64,000 nucleotides of DNA from an uncultured Caulobacter sp. Its GTDB lineage: Bacteria; Pseudomonadota; Alphaproteobacteria; Caulobacterales; Caulobacteraceae. The DNA is taken from assembly GCA_937925635.1 (NCBI GenBank), contig CALALX010000015.1:1-64000 (forward strand), given 5' to 3'. Both the position numbers and the translations under genes were made by a program. Below, piece by piece: positions 16,196 through 23,461 of the stretch (within the stretch, counting starts at the first letter, position 1; the number at the start of each line of letters is the position of its first letter). The notes under the pieces are model-generated. The model was not told the origin of the DNA. It did no database searches and was given only the letters and a program-made list of their open reading frames with translations.

Positions 16196-16203
16196 GTTTC
16201 CGT

Positions 16204-16719
16204 TCAGAAAGGTATTTCGTCGTCCAGGTCCGCGCTGAAGCTATGAGACGCTTTGGGCGCCCCTGGCTCCGGCTGCGAAGCCGTCGTGTAGACGCCCTTC
16301 TTTCCGGGAACTTGGTGGATGAGCCCCTTCTGGACCATCCGGTAGCACTTGTTGTTGAGGAAGCGCCGCTCATGCACGTCGCCGTGGCGGCGGAATAGTT
16401 CGATGAGCAGGCGATCGAGTTCGATTTCTTCGCCGGCAGCTTTCACGGCCGCGTAAATCTGATCTTCGAGTTCGTCCGTTTTGACGCCGCTCAGCTGGGC
16501 GAGCAGCTCGTCGGGCAAATCGGAGAGGTCGCCGTACGCGGCGGGAACGGGGCGTCGCCACCGGCGAAGCTCTTTAAGTTCGGCAACGACCGCCTCGATG
16601 GCGGCGGCCCGGTCACGATGAAGAGAGGCGGTGCGCAGCTCGCCCCGCTCGTCTCGCTCGTTCGCCCACTTATGAAACAGGCGAGCGACTTCGTTGACCG
16701 ACTCCAACGGATCAGCCAT
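16204..16719 (-). CDS. Winged-helix-like protein with SSB-type acidic C-terminal tip, IS passenger
   Basis: The 171-residue protein has a charged helical N-terminal part (1-55). A probable winged-helix domain follows at about residues 80-145 (ELEDQIYAAVKAAGEEIELD, then RRFLNNKCYRMVQKGLIHQV and a GKKGVYTT wing). A flexible linker ends in SADLDDEIPF. The last residues match the DDDIPF tip by which bacterial single-strand binding proteins recruit replication and repair enzymes. No OB fold is seen, so it is not SSB itself. An aaggag site precedes the ATG. It probably acts in DNA metabolism of the element; this is inference. Confidence 0.7.
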   Translation of the reverse strand: MADPLESVNEVARLFHKWANERDERGELRTASLHRDRAAAIEAVVAELKELRRWRRPVPAAYGDLSDLPDELLAQLSGVKTDELEDQIYAAVKAAGEEIELDRLLIELFRRHGDVHERRFLNNKCYRMVQKGLIHQVPGKKGVYTTASQPEPGAPKASHSFSADLDDEIPF

Positions 16720-16729
16720 TATGGGCTCC

Positions 16730-16951
16730 TTACCAGTGGGGCGACCGCGACCGGCAAGTTTTGGTCGACCCCGATCTTAGGCCCGGCGAGCGAATAGCTT
16801 TCCGGGCCTTTTCCTTGTGCCTGCCGCGCGCGAGATTCGCAAGCCCCTCTTCATCCACTCTCGCGTTTTCTCGCGCCCTACGCTCGGGATCGCTTTGTTC
16901 GCCATCGCGAACAACGCCTCCGCGCCGCACTCTTCCGGTTTGGCTTCTCAA
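16730..16951 (-). CDS. Possible small basic protein, doubtful
   Basis: An open frame of 73 codons starting with TTG lies between the transposase and the SSB-tailed gene. It contains RDGEQSDPERRARENARVDE and RGRHKEKARKA. Its stop lies 10 bases before the next ATG, with the ribosome-binding site in between, which fits an operon. There is no good start site and the composition is plain Arg/Glu-rich, so it may be non-coding. Confidence 0.3.
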   Translation of the reverse strand: MRSQTGRVRRGGVVRDGEQSDPERRARENARVDEEGLANLARGRHKEKARKAIRSPGLRSGSTKTCRSRSPHW

Positions 16952-16965
16952 AAGTTTCTGAAAAG

Positions 16966-17904
16966 TTAACGTACGACGTTAGCGCGCCCGTAGGTCAGTC
17001 TCTTGCCAACGACGCCTTGCAGTGCCCGGTGAGCGCGCTCGGTATCGTCCACACCGAGGGCGGCGCGGTTGCTGTAGCGGAAATCGAACTCCGCCAGATA
17101 GCGGTGCATGTGGCGCTTGGAGGCGTGCTGGTACACGCCCTTCATGCCGCGCTTGAAGATCGAGAAGAAGCCTTCAACCGTGTTCGTGTGAATGGTCGCA
17201 TCGAAGCGCGAGACGTACTCGCCCTTGGAGTGGTTCGTGTAGCTGTGAGCCGAGAAGCCACGGCCCAGCTTGTCGTAGTAGCGGGCTTCGTCGGTCATCA
17301 GGTGCGCCTCGCGGGAGAGGTTCGCCACCACGACCTTGCCGATCTCATGCGAGGTCAGGTGTTCGATCACCTGTGACTTGGCGCGACCCGTCTCGCGGTC
17401 GATCAGGCTCAAAATCTTGATCTTGTGGCCGACGCCAGCCTTGCGGTGCGGCTCTTCCGGGTCACGGCCAATGAAGGTCTCGTCGGCCTCCACGACGGTG
17501 CCGTTGCCGCCGAAGGGGGCAAGCTCGCCAGAGCGCATGGCTTCGCGGATGCGATGGGCCAGGAACCACGCGGTCTTGTAGGTGGTCTCCAGAGTGCGGT
17601 GCAGCTGGTGAGCGGAGACGCCCTTCTTGCTGGCGGTCATCAGGAAAATGGCCTGAAGCCACTTCGTCATGGGGAGCTTGGACTCCTCGAAGATCGTACC
17701 CATGCGAACCGTGAACTGGCCCTTGCACTGGCCGCAACGCTTCAGGCCGAAGCGAACGCGCTTGGCCGGGTTCGGCTTGATGGCCGTGATGCGCTCGAAG
17801 CCGCCGCAATGCGGGCAGACGGGACCGTTCGGCCAGATCGTCGCTTCAACGAACTTGAAGGCTTCGGCTTCGTCGTGGAAATAGGGGCGGCTGAGAACGG
17901 ACAT
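16966..17904 (-). CDS. IS1595-family (ISXO2-like) transposase
   Basis: The 312-residue protein starts with a zinc ribbon (C30-P-H-C33 ... C57-G-Q-C60), then a helical DNA-binding region. The ISXO2-like catalytic domain follows: D141 in VEADETFIG, D205 in LMTDEARYY, and N241-TVEGFFSIF-K251, giving the DDNK-type triad of IS1595 enzymes. The length agrees with the larger members of the family. No frameshift or stop is seen and both inverted ends are present, so the gene may be active. The start lies 43 bases inside the right end. Confidence 0.92.
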   Translation of the reverse strand: MSVLSRPYFHDEAEAFKFVEATIWPNGPVCPHCGGFERITAIKPNPAKRVRFGLKRCGQCKGQFTVRMGTIFEESKLPMTKWLQAIFLMTASKKGVSAHQLHRTLETTYKTAWFLAHRIREAMRSGELAPFGGNGTVVEADETFIGRDPEEPHRKAGVGHKIKILSLIDRETGRAKSQVIEHLTSHEIGKVVVANLSREAHLMTDEARYYDKLGRGFSAHSYTNHSKGEYVSRFDATIHTNTVEGFFSIFKRGMKGVYQHASKRHMHRYLAEFDFRYSNRAALGVDDTERAHRALQGVVGKRLTYGRANVVR

Positions 17905-17947
17905 GGCGTTGGATTCCTTATGGAATCTTTCTACCCGATCTCACCGT

Positions 17948-17969
17948 GTTTGCAAAGTATATAATCACC
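17948..17969 (-). repeat. Right terminal inverted repeat of the IS1595 element
   Basis: The 22-base end reads gtttgcaaagtatataatc plus acc and is the complement of 15645-15666 apart from one base. The exact duplicated octamer tttgcttt follows at 17970-17977. The AT-rich end could also contain a transposase promoter. Confidence 0.88.
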
Positions 17970-17977
17970 TTTGCTTT
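17970..17977. repeat. Right 8-bp target-site duplication of the IS1595 element
   Basis: The octamer tttgcttt is identical to 15637-15644. It ends 8 bases before the stop codon of the ParE-like toxin gene, so the insertion left that gene intact. Confidence 0.85.
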
Positions 17978-17984
17978 TGGGGCG

Positions 17985-18260
17985 TCAGGGCTTTCGGCGA
18001 CGTGCGCCGTGGCGTACCTCGGCGATCACGACGCGGTTCTCGCGAACATAGTACCGGATGAGATATGGCCTCACGGTCGTTAGTTCACGCATGCCGCTTG
18101 CTGTGGGCTTCCCGCGCTCCGGTTTCTCGCTCAGGCCTTGGCCGGCAGCCCACAGTCGATCGACGAACCGCACCGCAGCCACAGGTCGATCCCTGGCGAT
18201 CCTCCGTTCAATGGCGTTGAGATTGCGCAACGCCACCGGTGACCAGACTACTTCAGCCAC
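17985..18260 (-). CDS. ParE/RelE-family toxin
   Basis: The 91-residue product (start GTG at 18260) has the ParE pattern VVWSPVALRNLNAIERRIAR, a central GLSEKPERGKP turn, and the C-terminal strands MRELTTVRPYLIRYYV and VVIAEVRHGARRRKP. ParE toxins poison gyrase and RelE toxins cleave mRNA; the sequence leans to ParE. The start is placed at the GTG that overlaps the antitoxin stop by 13 bases. A longer reading would lie inside the antitoxin gene. Confidence 0.85.
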   Translation of the reverse strand: MAEVVWSPVALRNLNAIERRIARDRPVAAVRFVDRLWAAGQGLSEKPERGKPTASGMRELTTVRPYLIRYYVRENRVVIAEVRHGARRRKP

Positions 18261-18454
18261 GCCTTGGGCATCGGCTTGTAGTCGGGCGTGCCCCACGTCT
18301 TGAGCCAGAGGGCTACGTCTTCATGCGGAACACAGCGCCCGGCAGCGAAGTCAGCTTCCGCCTCGGCGATAAGCGCGGCGTCGTACTCCTCCTCGGTAAG
18401 GTGAGAGAAGTCGGGCGTGGGGCCTTCCGAGAAGCCTGATGGGCTCTTGCTCAT
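18248..18454 (-). CDS. Antitoxin of the ParE-like pair
   Basis: The 68-residue acidic protein (MSKSPSGFSEGPTPDFSHLT) contains the block AAGRCVPHEDVALWLKTWGTP common in antitoxins that partner ParE/RelE toxins in Alphaproteobacteria. It precedes the toxin and overlaps it by 13 bases, the normal antitoxin-first order. It would bind the toxin and autorepress the operon. The short AT-rich gap at 18455-18497 should hold the promoter. Confidence 0.78.
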   Translation of the reverse strand: MSKSPSGFSEGPTPDFSHLTEEEYDAALIAEAEADFAAGRCVPHEDVALWLKTWGTPDYKPMPKAWLK

Positions 18455-18497
18455 ATGATTACCATAGCGCGAATGTTACGCATGCGCCACCATAATT

Positions 18498-19340
18498 CTA
18501 CTCTCGCGTGAGGTCCTGGCGCTTGAACAGGAACACGGCCAGCGCCGACAGGCCGACGATCCAGGCGATCAGGATGAGGGCCGCGAGGGGCGCGTTGGAG
18601 GGCGCGATGTCCATCGGACCGGTAAGGATCGCGTTGCGCACCGTGTTGCTGCACAGGCCCGGCATGAAGGCCAGGAACTTCAGCGGCGGGTTGGTCGGGT
18701 CCGGCATGGGCAGCTGGCCCATGATGACGCCCTCGAAGATCGCGACGCCCAGCGTGGCCAGGATCGCCCCCACCTGCGAGCGGGTGATCACCGCCAGGCA
18801 GGCGGCCAGCGCGGCCATCCACATCACGTCGGCCCATGCCGTCAGGAACAGGCCGGCGAAGAGCTTCGGGAAGCCGGGCGTCTCGCTGACCACGATCGGG
18901 TGGCCGTTGATCAACGCTCCGGCGAGGCCCGAAAGCACGCCGGCGACCATCAGCAACACCAGGCCCGCCGCCGCGGCGCCCCCGACCGTCATCAGCTTGG
19001 CGATGACCAGGTTGGCGCGCGTGTTGCGCGGCGTGAGCAGCCGCCAGGTCTCCCAGCGGTAGTCGCTGGCCAGCACCGAGACCGCGCCGACGGTGAAAAA
19101 GGCGAGGGCGACGATGAACCCGCCGCCTTGCAGCGCCTCTAGCGCCTGGCGTCCCAGATCCATCGGCGCGCGCGCCATATCGGCCGCCGCGCCCGACTTG
19201 CGGATCATGTGGTTGAAGAAGAGGTGGGTCCCGACGCCGCTGAGCAACACCAGGATCGGCCAGAAGGCGTAGGCCCAGAACAGCGTCCATCGCGCCTTCA
19301 GGAGGCGCAGCTGCTCAGCGGCAAAGGCGTCAAGCAGCAT
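18498..19340 (-). CDS. ABC-2 type transporter permease
   Basis: The 280-residue protein has about six hydrophobic helices (for example AYAFWPILVLLSGVGTHLFF, MTVGGAAAAGLVLLMVAGVL and LAALILIAWIVGLSALAVFL) and a large periplasmic loop between helices 1 and 2, typical of ABC-2 permeases. A SDYRWETWRLLTPRNTR coupling segment near residue 92 matches bacteriocin- or antibiotic-export permeases. It overlaps the ATPase gene by 11 bases. The substrate is unknown. Confidence 0.82.
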   Translation of the reverse strand: MLLDAFAAEQLRLLKARWTLFWAYAFWPILVLLSGVGTHLFFNHMIRKSGAAADMARAPMDLGRQALEALQGGGFIVALAFFTVGAVSVLASDYRWETWRLLTPRNTRANLVIAKLMTVGGAAAAGLVLLMVAGVLSGLAGALINGHPIVVSETPGFPKLFAGLFLTAWADVMWMAALAACLAVITRSQVGAILATLGVAIFEGVIMGQLPMPDPTNPPLKFLAFMPGLCSNTVRNAILTGPMDIAPSNAPLAALILIAWIVGLSALAVFLFKRQDLTRE

Positions 19341-20220
19341 CGGGCTCTCCCGTCAGGCTGAGAAAGACCTTCTCCAGGTCGCCGCCGACCCAGCGGGCCT
19401 CGGTGACGTCCACGCCGGCCTTGACCAGCGCCTTGATCAGCGCCGGGGCGTCCTTCCGGTCGATGGCGGCCAACACCGCCTCGCTGTCGGCCCGGCCCTT
19501 GTCGCCGAGCACGGCCAAAGCCTTGTCGACCGGCGTCACGGTCAGCCGAAGCTGCTCGTGCACGGCGGTGAGGTCGCTGACCGCGCCCTCGCGGACAAGC
19601 TTGCCCCGATCGAGGAAGGCGACCCGGTCGCAGACCCGCTGCACCTCGTCGAGCTGGTGACTGGCCAGGATGACGGTGACGCCGTCCTTGTCGGCGAGTT
19701 CGCGGATCAGCCCTCGAATCTCCAGGATGCCGGCCGGATCCATGCCGCTGGTCGGCTCGTCGAGGATCAGCACTTCCGGTTTGGTCAGCAAGGCGGCGGC
19801 CAGGGCCAGGCGCTGCTTCATGCCGACCGAAAAGCCATGGACCTTGCGGTCGGCCGCCTCGGTCAGGCCGACGCGGGATAGCCAGGCGTCGATGTCCGGG
19901 GCCTTCTCGCCCGACTCCAAGGCCAGGGTCCTCAGGGTGTCCCGGGCGGTCAGCCAGGGCAGGAACCGCGGCGTCTCGATCACCGCGCCGATGCGGCGCA
20001 GGGCGCTGATGTCGCCGGCCTTGGCGCCCAGCAGCCGCGTCTCGCCCTGGGTCGGCCGGACCAGGCCCAGCACGATGCGAAACAGCGTGCTCTTGCCGGC
20101 TCCGTTCGGGCCAAGGATGCCGTAGACGCCGCCCTTGGGGATTTGCAGCGAGAAGGCGTCAAGCGCCTTGACCGTCCCGAATGTTTTGCCGACGTCGACG
20201 GCCTCAAGGGCGAAACTCAT
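19330..20220 (-). CDS. ABC transporter ATP-binding protein
   Basis: The 296-residue ATPase has Walker A GPNGAGKS (37-44), the signature FSVGMKQRLALAAAL, Walker B VLILDEPTSGMD and an H-loop in LASHQLDEV. A C-terminal extension of about 80 residues follows the nucleotide-binding domain, as in DrrA/CcmA-like exporters. With the overlapping permease it forms an ABC-2 exporter. It is divergent from the phosphodiesterase gene. Confidence 0.9.
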   Translation of the reverse strand: MSFALEAVDVGKTFGTVKALDAFSLQIPKGGVYGILGPNGAGKSTLFRIVLGLVRPTQGETRLLGAKAGDISALRRIGAVIETPRFLPWLTARDTLRTLALESGEKAPDIDAWLSRVGLTEAADRKVHGFSVGMKQRLALAAALLTKPEVLILDEPTSGMDPAGILEIRGLIRELADKDGVTVILASHQLDEVQRVCDRVAFLDRGKLVREGAVSDLTAVHEQLRLTVTPVDKALAVLGDKGRADSEAVLAAIDRKDAPALIKALVKAGVDVTEARWVGGDLEKVFLSLTGEPDAA

Positions 20221-20321
20221 AGGGTCATCCGGTTTGTCCGCCCCCGGTCATCGATCCGCGACATGGCCGGACTATGACGAGCGTCGTTGAGTCCGCCAAG
20301 CAGGCAGGAGACAAGGCAACC

Positions 20322-21548
20322 ATGATCACACGACGGCTCTTCGCCGGCCTCGCGGCCCTCTTCATCCTGTGCGCGGCGGCGCCCGCCGCGACGGCCACGG
20401 AGCGGACGCCGCTGATCCTGGTCTCGATCGACGGGTTTCGCGCCGAGTACCTGACGCGCGGCTCGACGCCAAATCTGCGGCGGCTGGCCGAGGAGGGCGC
20501 GTGGGCGGAGGCGGGCATGCGCCCATCCTTTCCCAGCAACACCTTCCCCAATCACTATACCCTCGTCACCGGCTTGCGCCCGGACCACCATGGCCTGGTC
20601 GACAACACCATGTTTGACGCCGCCCGCCCCGGCGTGAAGTTCAGCATGGGCGCGCGCGATCAGGTCCAGGACCGTTTCTGGTGGGACGGCGGCGAGCCGA
20701 TCTGGGTCACGGCCGAACGGGCCGGTCTGCGCACCGCGACCATGTTCTGGCCCGGGTCCGAAGCGGACGTTCATGGCGTTCGACCCTGGAGCTGGTCGAT
20801 CTACGACGAGGCGCTGACCGCCGTTGATCGCGTCGACCGCCTGCTCGGCTGGCTCGACCTTCCGCAAGCGCAGCGGCCCGCCTTCATGACCCTCTACTTC
20901 GAGGCGGTGGACTCCGCGGGTCACCGTTCGGGGCCCCATGGGGACGAGTTGGTCCGCGCGCTCGAGTCCGTCGACGCGGCCGTCGCCCGTCTGGTCGAAG
21001 GGCTGAAGGCCCGCGGCCTGTATGATGCGGTCAACATCGTCATTGTCGCCGACCACGGCATGGCGGAGGTCAGTCCGGAACGGGTCGACTTCCTCGACGA
21101 CATCGCGCCGATGGAGGACGTCGCCATCGTCACGCTTGGCTGGACCACCACGCTGATTCCGCAAACGCCGCAGGCCGAGGCGAGGCTCGTCGGCAAGCAC
21201 GGTCACTTCGAATGCTGGCGCAAGGCGCAGATGCCGGCGCGCTTCGTGTACGGAACCCATCCCCGCATTCCGCCAGTGGTCTGTCTCGCCGAGACCGGCT
21301 GGCTGATCACCACCCGCGCGCGCTTCGCGGAGCGGCCGGTCAAGGCGGTGGGCGGGTCGCACGGCGCCGACCCCTTCGACCCGCAGATGCGGGCCCTGTT
21401 TCTCGCCCACGGCCCCGGCGTCCGTCCCGGCGCCAGGCTGGCGACATTCGACAACGTTTCGGTCTATCCGCTGCTCATGCGCCTGCTGGCCCTGACTCCG
21501 GCGCCGAACGACGGACGGTTCGAGGACGTGGCCCCGGCCCTACGGTAG
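20322..21548 (+). CDS. Exported nucleotide pyrophosphatase/phosphodiesterase (NPP family)
   Basis: The 408-residue protein begins with a signal peptide MITRRLFAGLAALFILCAAA PAATA; the ATG at 20322 is preferred because it starts the signal and follows caggag. The alkaline-phosphatase-like fold carries metal and nucleophile residues: D37 in VSIDGFR, T74 in SFPSNTFPNHYT, D and H in VDSAGHRSGPHG, D and H in VADHGM, and H in GGSHGADP. NPPs hydrolyse nucleotide or phosphodiester bonds in the periplasm. The exact substrate is open. Confidence 0.85.
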   Translation: MITRRLFAGLAALFILCAAAPAATATERTPLILVSIDGFRAEYLTRGSTPNLRRLAEEGAWAEAGMRPSFPSNTFPNHYTLVTGLRPDHHGLVDNTMFDAARPGVKFSMGARDQVQDRFWWDGGEPIWVTAERAGLRTATMFWPGSEADVHGVRPWSWSIYDEALTAVDRVDRLLGWLDLPQAQRPAFMTLYFEAVDSAGHRSGPHGDELVRALESVDAAVARLVEGLKARGLYDAVNIVIVADHGMAEVSPERVDFLDDIAPMEDVAIVTLGWTTTLIPQTPQAEARLVGKHGHFECWRKAQMPARFVYGTHPRIPPVVCLAETGWLITTRARFAERPVKAVGGSHGADPFDPQMRALFLAHGPGVRPGARLATFDNVSVYPLLMRLLALTPAPNDGRFEDVAPALR

Positions 21549-21615
21549 CGCCGCTGGCGGTTGATCCTCGCGTCGGCGAAGCGGAAGGCGGGCTGCCGCC
21601 GGTCCGCCGAGGCGC

Positions 21616-21671
21616 TTGACGATATGATTGCGATATGAGTTAAATATTATCGTGCTGGGAAATAAACTCAT
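21616..21671 (+). promoter_or_regulatory. AT-rich promoter and candidate operator of the VOC-arsR-SRPBCC operon
   Basis: TTGACG (21616-21621) and TTAAAT (21640-21645) are 18 bases apart. An inverted repeat ATGAGTT (21635-21641) / AACTCAT (21665-21671) covers the -10 and downstream region, suiting repression by the ArsR-type product of the second gene. Confidence 0.5.
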
Positions 21672-21713
21672 CGCGAGCGCGCGGTGGAGCGCATCCGCTC
21701 AAGGGAGGCCGCC

Positions 21714-22181
21714 ATGGCTACTCATCCGTCCCTGTCGTCCGCCGTGGTCTACAAGGACCCGAAGGCGGCGCTGAAGTTCCTCGAGGAAGCCTTCGGCTTC
21801 GAGACGACGCTGCTGATCGAGGATGCCGACGGCAATCTGGCCCACTCGCAGATGAGCTGGCGGGGCGGCGTCGTCATGGTCGGCAACGAGTGGACCGATG
21901 CGCACCGCAGCCCGGCCTCGATCGGCGGCCTGATGACGCAGACGGTCCATATCCAGATTCCGGAAGGCGAGGGGACGGTCGACGCGCACTGCGAGCGGGC
22001 CCGCAGGGCGGGCGCCGAGATCATCGTCGCGCCGGAAACCCAGTTCTACGGCGACCGCACCTACCGCTGCAAAGACCCTGAAGGTCACATCTGGACGGTG
22101 AGTCAGACGGTGCAGGCGATGACGCCCCAGGAGTGGGACGCCAAGGACATGGGCCTGAAGACCACCATCTATAAGGAATGA
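21714..22181 (+). CDS. VOC-family (glyoxalase-like, PhnB-type) protein
   Basis: The 155-residue product has the PhnB-like VOC pattern: SSAVVYKDPKAALKFLEEAF GFE at the start, GGVVMVGNEW in the middle and TYRCKDPEGHIWTVSQTVQ at the end. Such proteins bind small molecules with or without metal; the substrate is unknown. The ATG at 21714 follows aagggagg, so the frame 10 codons longer is not needed. The stop overlaps the next start (ATGA). Confidence 0.8.
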   Translation: MATHPSLSSAVVYKDPKAALKFLEEAFGFETTLLIEDADGNLAHSQMSWRGGVVMVGNEWTDAHRSPASIGGLMTQTVHIQIPEGEGTVDAHCERARRAGAEIIVAPETQFYGDRTYRCKDPEGHIWTVSQTVQAMTPQEWDAKDMGLKTTIYKE

Positions 22182-22504
22182 GCGCCGTCGCCTCCCTGGA
22201 TGACACCCTGGCGGCCCTGGCCGATCCACACCGCCGACATGTCGTCGAACTGCTGCGGGAGCGGCCCCGGCGGGCGGGGGAGCTGGCCGAGGCGGCCGGC
22301 CTCACCGCTCCGGCCATGAGCCGCCACCTGCGCACCCTGCGCCGCTGCGGCCTGGTCGAGGAGACCAGCCCCGCGTTCGACGCCCGCGTGCGCGTCTATC
22401 AGCTGAGGCCCGAGCCCATGGTTCATCTGCTGCGCTGGCTGGAAGAAACCGAGCGGATGTGGTCGGCCCAGCTGGCCGCCTTCAAGGCGCACGTGGAGTC
22501 CTGA
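22178..22504 (+). CDS. ArsR-family transcriptional regulator
   Basis: The 108-residue winged-helix protein has DDTLAALADPHRRHVVELLR and the recognition helix LTAPAMSRHLRTLRRCGLVE. There is no metal-binding CxC, as in the SRPBCC-linked subgroup. It overlaps both neighbours by 1-4 bases, so it probably controls the operon. Confidence 0.87.
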   Translation: MSAVASLDDTLAALADPHRRHVVELLRERPRRAGELAEAAGLTAPAMSRHLRTLRRCGLVEETSPAFDARVRVYQLRPEPMVHLLRWLEETERMWSAQLAAFKAHVES

Positions 22505-22977
22505 TGGCCAGCCGCGTCGTCGTCGCCCTGCGGGTCAAGGCCTCGCCACAGCGCGCCTTCGAGGCCTTCACGGCCGAGATCGGCGCCTGGTGGGCGCCCA
22601 ACGATCTGTTCGCCTTCACCCCGCGCGCGCCGGGCGTGCTGTCCTTCGAGGCGGACGCCCACGGCCGGAGGCTGATCGAGACGCGCGAAGGCGGCAAGGT
22701 CTTCGAGATCGGCGAGGTTTCGGTCTGGGAGCCGGGCGCCCGTCTGGTCGTCGGCTGGCGCCAGGCGACCTTCGCACCGGAGATGGCCACCGAGGTCGAG
22801 GTGACCTTCGAGCCGGTCGGCGAGGATGAGACGCGCGTCACGGTCCTTCACACCGGCTGGGACAGTGTTCCCCAGGAACATGTCGCCCGCCACGGCTTCC
22901 CGCTGACCGTGTTCCAGACCCGCCATGGCGAATGGTGGCGGGCGCTGCTCGAGCGGCTTGGGGAGCATGTGAGGTGA
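22504..22977 (+). CDS. SRPBCC (AHSA1-like) domain protein
   Basis: The 157-residue product starts MASRVVVALRVKASPQRAFE AFT and ends with a helix GEWWRALLERLGEHVR. The pattern with ..W.PNDLF and TEVEVTFEPVGEDETRVTVL is that of activator-of-Hsp90-like lipid/ligand-binding proteins. ArsR-SRPBCC pairs are common, and the ligand here is unknown. The ATG shares one base with the arsR stop. Confidence 0.8.
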   Translation: MASRVVVALRVKASPQRAFEAFTAEIGAWWAPNDLFAFTPRAPGVLSFEADAHGRRLIETREGGKVFEIGEVSVWEPGARLVVGWRQATFAPEMATEVEVTFEPVGEDETRVTVLHTGWDSVPQEHVARHGFPLTVFQTRHGEWWRALLERLGEHVR

Positions 22978-22989
22978 GGCCCCATCCTT

Positions 22990-23087
22990 GTCATCCCGGA
23001 CGCCGCAGGCGATCCGGGACCCAGATCAAATCCCGGCCGCTGGGTGTGCTGGGTCCCGGCTCTCCGCTTCGCTCCGGCCGGGATGAC
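22990..23087. repeat. Palindromic intergenic repeat (family A, diverged)
   Basis: The outer arms gtcatcccgg / ccgggatgac and inner arms ccgggacccag / ctgggtcccgg form a two-part palindrome of 98 bases between the SRPBCC and YjbR genes. Arm order and sequence match the repeats at 10262 and 53912. Confidence 0.8.
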
Positions 23088-23116
23088 AGTCGGGGGCGGT
23101 CCTTGGGGAGCTGACC

Positions 23117-23461
23117 ATGACCCACGACGACATCCGCGCGCTCGCGCTCAGCCTTCCGGAAGCCGAGGAGCATCCGCATTTCGACCGCGCCTCGTTCCGC
23201 GTGCGCGGCAAGATCTTCGTGACCCTGCCGCCGATCAGCGAGGACGGGGCGCACAAGGTGGTCCTGAAGCTGCCGCAGCTGGTGAAGGAGTCGCTGCAAC
23301 AGACCGATCCAGAGGCCATCGTGTCGCTGGGCGGCTGGGACAAGGGCGGCTGGACGCAGCTCGATATCGAGCGCATGGACAGCGCAAAGCTGGCCGACTT
23401 GATCAGGCTGGCGTGGCGCCAGGTTGCGCCGAAAAAGCTGCAGGCTGGGGAGCCGCTATGA
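23117..23461 (+). CDS. MmcQ/YjbR-family protein
   Basis: The 114-residue product has LALSLPEAEEHPHFDRASFRV and GGWDKGGWTQLDIERMDSAK, the YjbR (CyaY-like fold) pattern. The family is thought to bind DNA in some members, but the role is not established. The stop overlaps the MFS start (ATGA), so the two are probably cotranscribed. Confidence 0.82.
   Translation: MTHDDIRALALSLPEAEEHPHFDRASFRVRGKIFVTLPPISEDGAHKVVLKLPQLVKESLQQTDPEAIVSLGGWDKGGWTQLDIERMDSAKLADLIRLAWRQVAPKKLQAGEPL

Larger units (their letters stand above)
15645..17969. mobile_element. IS1595-family insertion element with passenger genes
   Basis: The 2,325-bp element is bounded by 22-bp inverted ends differing at one base (ggcgattatatactttgc... 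and its complement ...gcaaagtatataatcacc) and by an exact 8-bp duplication tttgcttt. It encodes an IS1595/ISXO2-type DDE transposase on the minus strand. All other cargo is also on the minus strand: a winged-helix-like protein with an SSB-type tail, a tRNA-like element, a 47-residue acidic protein and a lipoprotein. IS1595 members are known to carry passengers, but this set is not one I recognise. The intact ends suggest a recent, possibly active insertion. Confidence 0.9.

Noticed and set aside
16761..16961. Plus-strand 66-codon frame inside the IS element
   Set aside because: No ribosome-binding site, opposite to all other cargo, and low-complexity Ser/Arg/Pro composition.
22459..22503. Longer start for the SRPBCC protein
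   Set aside because: It would overlap the arsR gene by 45 bases; the TGATG overlap at 22504 fits the operon style.
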